A DNA stretch of 8,177 nucleotides, taken from contig DCHV01000017.1 in the NCBI GenBank assembly GCA_002314945.1, forward strand, positions 17,146 to 25,322, given 5' to 3'. This document shows positions 1 to 5,387 of the stretch, in pieces. Both the position numbers and the translations under genes were made by a program. Origin of the DNA: Prevotellaceae bacterium UBA1743. Lineage in GTDB: Bacteria; Bacteroidota; Bacteroidia; Bacteroidales; Bacteroidaceae. How positions within the stretch are numbered: position 1 is the stretch's first letter; every line of letters starts with the position of its first letter. Under the pieces are notes generated by a model, which worked only from the letters and a program-made list of their open reading frames with translations, was not told where the DNA came from and ran no database searches.

Positions 1-333
1 TGCAAGCAGTTGCGCGGTGACATGAACTATGCATGGCCAAGTGCTGAGATTGCCGTAATGGGTGCAGCAGGTGCTGCAGCTGTTTTGTATGCCAAGGAAG
101 CAAAGGCATTGAAGGAAGAAGGCAAGGTGGAAGAAGCAAAGAAGTTCATTCAGGAGAAGGAGGACGAATACACCAAGCTGTTCGCCAACCCCTACAATGC
201 AGCAAAGTATGGTTATATCGACGATGTAATAGAGCCTCGCAACACACGTTTCCGTATCATTCGCGCTTTGGCACAACTACAGAACAAGAAGTTGACCAAC
301 CCTGCCAAGAAGCATGGTAACATTCCTTTGTAG
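1..333 (+). CDS. mmdA: Methylmalonyl-CoA decarboxylase alpha subunit / carboxyltransferase, C-terminal fragment
   Basis: Only the last 110 codons are present, and the reading frame is open from base 1. The family is the acyl-CoA carboxyltransferase of about 510-520 residues, which moves the carboxyl group from methylmalonyl-CoA (or a related acyl-CoA) to biotin on the carrier protein in the cytoplasm. The visible part contains the typical LRGDMNYAWPSAEIAVMGA segment of the C-terminal crotonase-like domain, a charged helical Lys/Glu stretch, the NPYNAAKYGYIDDVIEP segment with following conserved arginines, and the ending NPAKKHGNIPL, which is characteristic of MmdA-type proteins. It lies 30 bases ahead of the small OadG-type subunit and heads the pump operon seen here. 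A propionyl-CoA carboxylase beta subunit has nearly the same C-terminus, so the decarboxylase call rests on the downstream membrane subunits and the absence of a biotin carboxylase gene in view. The internal ATG or TTG codons in this fragment are not the start; the true start is outside the window. Confidence 0.9.
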   Translation, partial: CKQLRGDMNYAWPSAEIAVMGAAGAAAVLYAKEAKALKEEGKVEEAKKFIQEKEDEYTKLFANPYNAAKYGYIDDVIEPRNTRFRIIRALAQLQNKKLTNPAKKHGNIPL

Positions 334-363
334 TCCGATATTGAGATAAAACATTTTTGAGTT

Positions 364-696
364 ATGATGATATTATCTACAAACTGGGCTACAGCATGGC
401 TTATGACAGGCATCGGATTTGGTGTCGTATTCTGCATTTTGGTTCTGTTGGTGTTTATCCTACAGATTTTCAATGCTACAGCCAATGCTGCTAAGAAAAC
501 GGCTCCTGCCCCTGTCAAGCAACAGGAAACTGCAGCACAACCTGTTGCAGCACCTGTATCCGAAGATGACAAGGCAGCTGTAGCCATGGCATTATACCTG
601 TATTATAGAAATGTACATGATGAGGAAAGCAATGTGCTGACAATCCAGCCTGCCGCATACTCGTCCTGGCATTCTATACTGAACACAAGACTGTAA
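364..696 (+). CDS. OadG/MmdD-type small membrane subunit of sodium-pumping decarboxylase
   Basis: This 110-residue protein has one hydrophobic membrane segment at about residues 11-36, then an Ala/Pro/Lys/Gln linker (about 38-64), then a short conserved C-terminal patch at about 71-101. The patch begins VAMALYLYYRNVHDEESNVL. This matches the small subunit family (OadG gamma or MmdD delta), which anchors the soluble carboxyltransferase and biotin carrier to the beta subunit and stabilises the complex. The C-terminal HDEES patch is, from memory, typical of Bacteroidales versions. The ATG at 364 was chosen because it directly precedes the membrane segment; a second ATG follows immediately and cannot be excluded. 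It lies between mmdA and the carrier gene, the usual place in such operons. The ending YSSWHSILNTRL is in frame and the gene looks intact. The gap of 48 bases to the next gene is A/T-rich and contains no hairpin I can see. Confidence 0.85.
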   Translation: MMILSTNWATAWLMTGIGFGVVFCILVLLVFILQIFNATANAAKKTAPAPVKQQETAAQPVAAPVSEDDKAAVAMALYLYYRNVHDEESNVLTIQPAAYSSWHSILNTRL

Positions 697-744
697 CAAA
701 GTCTTTCCTAACACATTATTTCTAATAAAAACAAAATTCAAAAG

Positions 745-1479
745 ATGAAAGAATTCAAATTTTCTATAGACGGAAAAGACTACGCTACCAGTGTAGAGGA
801 ATTGGAGAATGGTGCAGTCAGTGTAACCGTCAATGGCAAGGCTTATCAGGTTGAAGTTCCTGATCTCGCCGTCGCAGCGCCCAAGATGTCTGTTCATGCT
901 CCCGCTGCTGCTGGTGTTGCTTCTGCTCCTCAGGCAGCACAGGCAGGTGGTACAGCCAAGATTAGTTCTCCCCTGCCTGGTACGATTACCAAGGTATTGG
1001 CTACTGTAGGCCAGAAGGTTAAGAAGGGAGATGTACTTGTTGTGATGGAGGCAATGAAGATGCAGAACGACATCACAGCTGAAGCTGATGGCACAATCAC
1101 TAAGGTTATTGCTGCAGCAGGCCAGAGTGTAAATCAGGGTGATGCTCTTATTGAGATGCAGACAGTTGCTGTAGCAGCTGCTCCTGCTCCAAAGGCAGCT
1201 CCCGCACCTAAGGCTGCTCCTGCTCCCCAGGCTGCTGCTCCCAAGGCTGCCGCTCCTGCTGCAGGTGCCAAGACCGTAAATGCTCCCCTCCCTGGCACTA
1301 TTTCCAAGATCTGCGTATCTGCTGGTCAGCAAGTGAAGGCTGGAGAGACTGTACTTGTGATGGAGGCAATGAAGATGCAGAACGACATCACAGCTGAATT
1401 TGATGGTACTATCAAGTCTATTTTGGTACAACAAGGTGCTCAGGTAATGAGCGGTGATGCACTCATCGAAATGGCATAA
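745..1479 (+). CDS. Biotin carboxyl carrier protein with two tandem biotinyl domains
   Basis: This is a 244-residue carrier subunit of the decarboxylase. Biotin on a lysine would take the carboxyl group from the alpha subunit and carry it to the membrane beta subunit. Residues 1-40 are the usual N-terminal strand-rich segment of decarboxylase carriers (begins MKEFKFSIDGKDY). An Ala-rich linker covers about 41-70. Biotinyl domain 1 spans about 71-139 with MEAMKM and Lys105; domain 2 spans about 175-244 with MEAMKM and Lys210. Between them, about 144-174, is an Ala/Pro/Lys linker with repeated APAPKA-like units. From the PLPGT motif to the final IEM the two domains match at 39 of 63 positions by my hand alignment. 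Known MmdC and most similar carriers are about 120-150 residues with one domain, so this one has gained a complete second domain. No frameshift is visible. The stop lies 4 bases before the beta-subunit start, implying coupled translation. Confidence 0.93.
   Translation: MKEFKFSIDGKDYATSVEELENGAVSVTVNGKAYQVEVPDLAVAAPKMSVHAPAAAGVASAPQAAQAGGTAKISSPLPGTITKVLATVGQKVKKGDVLVVMEAMKMQNDITAEADGTITKVIAAAGQSVNQGDALIEMQTVAVAAAPAPKAAPAPKAAPAPQAAAPKAAAPAAGAKTVNAPLPGTISKICVSAGQQVKAGETVLVMEAMKMQNDITAEFDGTIKSILVQQGAQVMSGDALIEMA
1040..1083 (+). repeat. 44-bp direct repeat, copy 1 (biotinylation motif of domain 1)
   Basis: This stretch is identical, base for base, to 1355-1398. It encodes the MEAMKM biotinylation motif and the following QNDITAE residues of the first biotinyl domain. 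The two copies start 315 bases apart, exactly 105 codons, so they are in the same frame. Sequence diverges at once on both sides of the copies. Confidence 0.95.
1355..1398 (+). repeat. 44-bp direct repeat, copy 2 (biotinylation motif of domain 2)
   Basis: This is the second copy of the repeat at 1040-1083, with no mismatches, encoding the same residues around Lys210 of the second biotinyl domain. All synonymous positions across 14 codons are the same in the two copies, while other shared motifs of the two domains differ at several synonymous sites. Confidence 0.95.
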
Positions 1480-1483
1480 GGAC

Positions 1484-2767
1484 ATGAAGAACAAGATTCA
1501 ATTTTTGAGTATCTTTGCCCTCTTGTTATTGGTAGCTGCACCTGCCATGGCTCAGGATTTCAATTTCTCTGATGCTATGACAAAGTTTACAAGCGAGATG
1601 GGCTTTACCTCCTTCTTTGTGGGCGATGGATGGAAAAACTTCGTGATGCTGGGCATTGGATGTTTCCTCCTGTATCTGGCCATCAAGAAAGAGTATGAGC
1701 CTCTGCTGTTGCTACCCATTGCATTTGGTATGATACTTACCAACCTGCCTGGCGCAGGTCTCTTCCACACTTCTATGTGGAATGACGAGTTTCTTAATCC
1801 CGACAGTCCCTTCTATCACAGCTATCGTCATGTGATGGCCGAAGGTGGTTTGTTGGATGTATTGTATATTGGAGTTAAGGCTGGTATCTATCCCTGTCTG
1901 ATTTTCCTCGGTGTAGGTGCGATGACAGACTTTGGTCCTCTGATTGCCAACCCTAAGAGCTTGCTTCTTGGTGCAGCAGCTCAGTTGGGTATCTTTGTCA
2001 CCTTCCTGGTTACTCAGACAGACCTTATGGGATTCAATCCTCAGGAAGCAGCTTCCATTGGTATTATTGGTGGTGCAGATGGTCCTACTGCCATCTTCCT
2101 GACTACCAAGTTGGCTCCCCATTTGTTAGGTCCTATTGCTGTGGCAGCCTATAGTTACATGGCTTTGGTTCCTGTCATCCAGCCTCCTATCATGCGTGCC
2201 CTTACTACCAAGAAGGAGCGTATGATTCGCATGAAGCAGCTTCGTAACGTGAGCAAGCAGGAGAAGATCATTTTCCCCATCGTTGTTGCTATCATCGTTT
2301 CGCTGATTCTTCCCTCTGCCGCCACATTGATTGGCTGCCTTATGTTGGGTAACCTGATGAAGGAGAGCGGTGTGGTAGAGCGTCTGAGCAAGTGTGTACA
2401 GAACGAGCTGAACAACATAGTGGTTATCTTCCTTGGTACTACGGTAGGTGCTACTGCTACGGCTGAGGCATTCCTCAACATTCAGACATTGAGCATCCTT
2501 TGCGTAGGTATTGTAGCCTTTGGCTTTGGTACTGCAGGTGGTGTATTGCTTGCCAAGTTCATGAACCTGTTCCTGAAAGAGAAGATCAATCCTCTGATTG
2601 GTTCTGCAGGTGTGAGCGCTGTACCTATGGCAGCACGTGTCAGTCAGGTGGAAGGTCAGAAGGCTGATCCTCGCAATTTCCTCTTGATGCACGCTATGGG
2701 TCCTAATGTGGCAGGTGTGATAGGCTCAGCAGTTGCCGCTGGTATTTTGCTGAGTTTCCTGGGATAA
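1484..2767 (+). CDS. oadB: Sodium-pumping decarboxylase beta subunit (OadB/MmdB family)
   Basis: This 427-residue integral membrane protein catalyses decarboxylation of carboxybiotin and couples it to Na+ export. Residues matching the functional set described for Klebsiella OadB (Asp203, Tyr229, Asn373, Gly377, Ser382, Arg389) are present with the same spacing: Asp199 in IGGADGPTA, Tyr225, Asn369, Gly373, Ser378 and Arg385 in NPLIGSAGVSAVPMAARVS. The FLGVGAMTDFGPLI motif (about 141-154) and HAMGPNVAGVIGSA near the C-terminus also fit the family. Residues 1-23 look like a signal peptide (positive start, hydrophobic core, AMA then QD), giving roughly 40 residues before the first family-like membrane segment. 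I chose the ATG at 1484, four bases after the carrier stop; an in-frame ATG at 1454 lies inside the carrier gene and is unlikely. Which substrate the complex uses (methylmalonyl-CoA or oxaloacetate) is inferred from the mmdA-type partner. Confidence 0.92.
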   Translation: MKNKIQFLSIFALLLLVAAPAMAQDFNFSDAMTKFTSEMGFTSFFVGDGWKNFVMLGIGCFLLYLAIKKEYEPLLLLPIAFGMILTNLPGAGLFHTSMWNDEFLNPDSPFYHSYRHVMAEGGLLDVLYIGVKAGIYPCLIFLGVGAMTDFGPLIANPKSLLLGAAAQLGIFVTFLVTQTDLMGFNPQEAASIGIIGGADGPTAIFLTTKLAPHLLGPIAVAAYSYMALVPVIQPPIMRALTTKKERMIRMKQLRNVSKQEKIIFPIVVAIIVSLILPSAATLIGCLMLGNLMKESGVVERLSKCVQNELNNIVVIFLGTTVGATATAEAFLNIQTLSILCVGIVAFGFGTAGGVLLAKFMNLFLKEKINPLIGSAGVSAVPMAARVSQVEGQKADPRNFLLMHAMGPNVAGVIGSAVAAGILLSFLG

Positions 2768-2789
2768 AAATTCTGAAACATCAATATTT

Positions 2790-2827
2790 CATACTGGCGG
2801 CACCAAAAGTCGCCAGTATGTTTTTTT
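2790..2827 (+). terminator. Rho-independent terminator after the decarboxylase operon
   Basis: A perfect 10-bp inverted repeat (CATACTGGCG at 2790-2799 with CGCCAGTATG at 2811-2820) can be extended inward by a G-U and a C-G pair, leaving a 7-base loop. It is followed directly by seven T residues at 2821-2827. It lies 22 bases after the beta-subunit stop and before xseA. There is no matching A-run on the left side, so it should act mainly on rightward transcription. Confidence 0.92.
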
Positions 2828-2852
2828 ATAGAACACACCATAATTAATTCCT

Positions 2853-4106
2853 ATGAATGCAATGACCTTGTACGAACTGAACCATGCCATACGTGGTGTG
2901 GTGGAAGAGTGCATGGAAAGTGAATACTGGGTTCAGGGGGAGTTATCCGAAGGCAAGGTAGGATACGGCAATCATTTCTATGGTGAAATGATTCAGAAGG
3001 ACGAGCAGGGTGTCCGAATCATAGCAAAGGCACGTCTCACATGCTGGGACAACACTTACAGGATGGTCGCCCTGCGTTTTCGTCATGTCACGGGCGAATC
3101 ACTCAGGGCTGGCATGAATGTCATGTTGCTGGTTCGTGTCACCTTCCATGAGCAATACGGACTCAGCCTGAATATCCTCGACATAGAGCCGAGTTTCACC
3201 TTGGGGGAGATGGCATTGCGCAGAAAGAGGATTCTCCAGCAGTTGGAAGAGGATGGCACGATACACGACAACCAGACACTACCCTTCCCTATCCTCCCTC
3301 AGCGGATAGCGGTAATCAGTAGTGCGACCGCGGCAGGATACGAGGATTTCTGCAACCAGATACAGCACAACGAATATGGTTTTCATTTCGTTCTGCAGCT
3401 ATTCCCGGCCGTAATGCAGGGGGCACATGTCGAGGAATCCGTTATTGCAGCTTTGGAGGCAATCCAGCAAGAGGCTACGCAGTGGGATGTGATAGTCATC
3501 ATACGAGGAGGTGGTGCGACCAGTGATCTGAGCGATTTTGACAGCTATCCTTTGGCAAGTTGTATCACGCAGAGCCAGTTGCCCGTGATCACAGGTATAG
3601 GACATGAAAGAGACGAGACGGTACTCGATTATGTGGCACACACACACCTGAAGACACCTACTGCAGTAGCCGCATTCCTCATCAGTCAGATGACAGAGAC
3701 AGCTACACGCCTCGAGATGCTGCGAAATACCTTTGTCCAGCATACAACACACCGTATCACCTACGAGAAGCAGCGAATGGAGCGTCTCTCCATAATGCTG
3801 CCTATGGTATTTGGTACCTTCAGGACGAGAAACGAGCATAGGTTGGAACTGCTATGGAATGACATCACACATAGAAGCAGAAACAGGATAGAACACGAGC
3901 GTCACATCCTGCAGATGCTCGAACAGAGAACGAAACAACTGGATCCTGCCTTACTCCTGAAGAGAGGATACAGCATTACCACCTGCAATGGACAACTGGT
4001 GCGCGACATCAGCGCATTGCACACAGGAGACCAGCTTACGACACACGTAGGCAATGGAATTATTTACTCACATATAGACAATTTGGAACAATGCAAAAAG
4101 GACTGA
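2853..4106 (+). CDS. xseA: Exonuclease VII large subunit
   Basis: This 417-residue protein is the catalytic subunit of exonuclease VII, a cytoplasmic single-strand DNA nuclease that works in repair. It has an N-terminal OB-fold for DNA binding (about 1-115), then the catalytic region beginning near LPFPILPQRIAVISS (143-157). Visible family motifs include RGGG at 218-221 followed by SDLSDFDSYPLA, GIGHERDETVLDYVAH at 248-263 with His251 and Asp254, and KTPTAVAAFLI. A long charged helical region (about 278-362) follows, as expected for the coiled-coil that binds small subunits. The C-terminal LDPALLLKRGYSI motif (363-375) and the small domain after it are present. It is slightly shorter than the 456-residue E. 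coli protein but has every expected part. The ATG at 2853 begins the family-like MTLYELN region; an ATG three codons on is a possible alternative. It follows a terminator, so it should have its own promoter, which I could not identify. Confidence 0.95.
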   Translation: MNAMTLYELNHAIRGVVEECMESEYWVQGELSEGKVGYGNHFYGEMIQKDEQGVRIIAKARLTCWDNTYRMVALRFRHVTGESLRAGMNVMLLVRVTFHEQYGLSLNILDIEPSFTLGEMALRRKRILQQLEEDGTIHDNQTLPFPILPQRIAVISSATAAGYEDFCNQIQHNEYGFHFVLQLFPAVMQGAHVEESVIAALEAIQQEATQWDVIVIIRGGGATSDLSDFDSYPLASCITQSQLPVITGIGHERDETVLDYVAHTHLKTPTAVAAFLISQMTETATRLEMLRNTFVQHTTHRITYEKQRMERLSIMLPMVFGTFRTRNEHRLELLWNDITHRSRNRIEHERHILQMLEQRTKQLDPALLLKRGYSITTCNGQLVRDISALHTGDQLTTHVGNGIIYSHIDNLEQCKKD

Positions 4107-4282
4107 CTTACGAAGAAGCCATCAACCGTCTGGAGGAGATAGCCCATCAGATGGAGGAAAATGAAATAGGCATAGATGAAATGGCCAAGCATCTGAAAGA
4201 GGCACAGGAACTCCTTGCTTTCTGCAAGAAACGCCTGTATGCCGTAGATGAAGATATTCAAAAAATTATGGAAAATACGTAA
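4091..4282 (+). CDS. xseB: Exonuclease VII small subunit
   Basis: This 63-residue protein is the small helical subunit, several copies of which bind the coiled-coil of XseA and are needed for a functional nuclease. The sequence fits the family throughout: LTYEEAINRLEEIAHQMEENE is the typical first helix and turn, followed by IGIDEMAKHLKEAQELLAFCKKRL. The length is slightly below the 80 residues of the E. coli protein. It overlaps the end of xseA by 16 bases in a different frame, so translation is probably coupled and the subunits are made together. No terminator is visible after it in the 77-base gap before ilvE. Confidence 0.93.
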   Translation: MQKGLTYEEAINRLEEIAHQMEENEIGIDEMAKHLKEAQELLAFCKKRLYAVDEDIQKIMENT

Positions 4283-4321
4283 AGATTACGCTTCTATACA
4301 ACGAAATAGAAAAAAAAATCA

Positions 4322-4329
4322 TAATTTTG
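4322..4329 (+). promoter_or_regulatory. Candidate Bacteroidales -7 promoter element upstream of ilvE
   Basis: TAATTTTG matches the Bacteroidetes housekeeping -7 consensus TAnnTTTG exactly and lies 30 bases before the ilvE ATG, which suits a start site around 4335 and a short leader. The region is strongly A/T-rich, so a chance match is possible. I see no clear TTTG -33 element at the expected distance upstream (around 4295-4303). Confidence 0.4.
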
Positions 4330-4359
4330 CAGAATAGAATTTTGAATAACAAATAGAGT

Positions 4360-5382
4360 ATGAACGAAATTGATTGGAGTAACCTCTCATTCGGTTACCA
4401 GAAAACAGATTACAATGTACGTTGCTATTACCGCAACGGTTCATGGGGAGAGATAGAAGTTAGCAGCGAGGAGACCATTCCTATGCACATGGCCGCTACC
4501 TGCTTGCATTATGGCCAGGAAGCTTTCGAGGGTCTCAAGGCCTATCGTTGTCCAGATGGAAAAGTTCGTATCTTCCGTCCGGATGAGAATGCAGCACGCC
4601 TCCAGAGTACCTGTCGCGGCATCCTCATGCCAGAGCTCCCCAGCGAGAAGTTCATAGAGATGGTGGAGAAAGTTGTGCGCCTCAACGAGCGTTTCATTCC
4701 TCCTTACGAGAGTGGTGCTACCCTGTATATCCGTCCTCTCCTGATAGGTACCAGCGCACAGGTGGGTGTACATCCTTCCAAGGAATACCTGTTCCTAATC
4801 TTTGTTACCCCCGTAGGTCCGTATTTCAAGGGTGGTTTTGCTACCAATCCCTACGTCATCATTCGCGAGTACGACCGTAGCGCGCCTCTCGGAACAGGTA
4901 TCTACAAGGTTGGCGGAAACTATGCTGCCAGTCTGAAAGCCAACCAGATGGCGCATGACTTGGGCTACAGTTGCGAGTTCTACCTCGACGCTAAGGAGAA
5001 GAAATACATTGACGAATGTGGTGCTGCCAACTTCTTTGGCATCAAGGAGAACACCTACGTTACCCCTCAGAGTACCTCCATCCTGCCCTCCATCACCAAC
5101 AAGAGCCTCATGCAACTCGCTCAGGACTTAGGGATGAAGGTAGAGCGCAGACAGATTCCCGAGGAAGAACTTGCCACATTCGAGGAGGCTGGTGCATGTG
5201 GCACAGCAGCCGTAATCAGTCCTATCGAGCGTATAGACGACCTGGAGAATCACAAGAGCTATGTGATCAGCAAGGACGGACAGCCTGGCCCCATTTGCAA
5301 GCGCCTGTTCGAGAAACTACGCAACATCCAATACGGTATAGAGCCCGACACACACGGCTGGACACGTGTTGTAATAGAATAA
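4360..5382 (+). CDS. ilvE: Branched-chain amino acid aminotransferase (class IV, type II)
   Basis: This 340-residue cytoplasmic enzyme uses pyridoxal phosphate to interconvert leucine, isoleucine and valine with their 2-oxo acids, using glutamate/2-oxoglutarate as partner. Family features are clear: LHYGQEAFEGLKAYR (49-63), the arginine-containing phosphate region IFRPDENAARLQ (71-82), YIRPLLIGT (123-131), the lysine motif GTGIYKVGGNYAAS with Lys183 as the expected cofactor-linked residue, YIDECGAANFFGI (216-228) for the conserved glutamate Glu219, and GTAAVISPI (281-289) for phosphate binding. The length and motifs fit the type II group common in Bacteroidales. The start at 4360 is the first ATG after an A/T-rich leader with a candidate -7 element and gives the expected N-terminus. 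The patatin gene starts 5 bases after the stop. Bacterial BCAT enzymes vary in specificity, so the exact substrate preference is not shown. Confidence 0.95.
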   Translation: MNEIDWSNLSFGYQKTDYNVRCYYRNGSWGEIEVSSEETIPMHMAATCLHYGQEAFEGLKAYRCPDGKVRIFRPDENAARLQSTCRGILMPELPSEKFIEMVEKVVRLNERFIPPYESGATLYIRPLLIGTSAQVGVHPSKEYLFLIFVTPVGPYFKGGFATNPYVIIREYDRSAPLGTGIYKVGGNYAASLKANQMAHDLGYSCEFYLDAKEKKYIDECGAANFFGIKENTYVTPQSTSILPSITNKSLMQLAQDLGMKVERRQIPEEELATFEEAGACGTAAVISPIERIDDLENHKSYVISKDGQPGPICKRLFEKLRNIQYGIEPDTHGWTRVVIE

Positions 5383-5387
5383 ATGCC

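Noticed and set aside
592..696. Possible truncation of the small OadG-type subunit
   Set aside because: The C-terminal HDEES patch and the closing YSSWHS segment are in frame and look like the normal family ending, so the gene is complete.
1478..1482. AAGGA as a Shine-Dalgarno site for oadB
   Set aside because: It ends one base before the ATG, too close to work as a ribosome binding site, and Bacteroidales seldom rely on such sites. Coupling to the carrier stop codon is a simpler explanation.
592..1494. A 300-codon open frame on the minus strand, opposite the biotin carrier gene
   Set aside because: Its product is Ser/Leu/Cys-rich and low in complexity, with the same segment occurring twice because it reads the duplicated biotinyl domains backwards. 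It mirrors codon bias on the coding strand and has no family features.
2126..2692. A 188-codon minus-strand open frame opposite oadB
   Set aside because: The + strand here encodes well-conserved membrane segments of OadB. The minus frame gives a His/Thr/Asn/Gln-rich product without recognisable motifs and is a shadow.
2817..2824. TATGTTTT as a -7 promoter element for xseA
   Set aside because: It differs from TAnnTTTG at the last base, lies inside the terminator hairpin and T-tract, and has no -33 element at a suitable distance.
5016..5387. A 124-codon upstream extension of the patatin frame into ilvE
   Set aside because: The extension is rich in Arg, His, Gln and Trp, does not resemble any domain, overlaps strongly conserved ilvE sequence, and would bury the signal peptide that begins at 5388.
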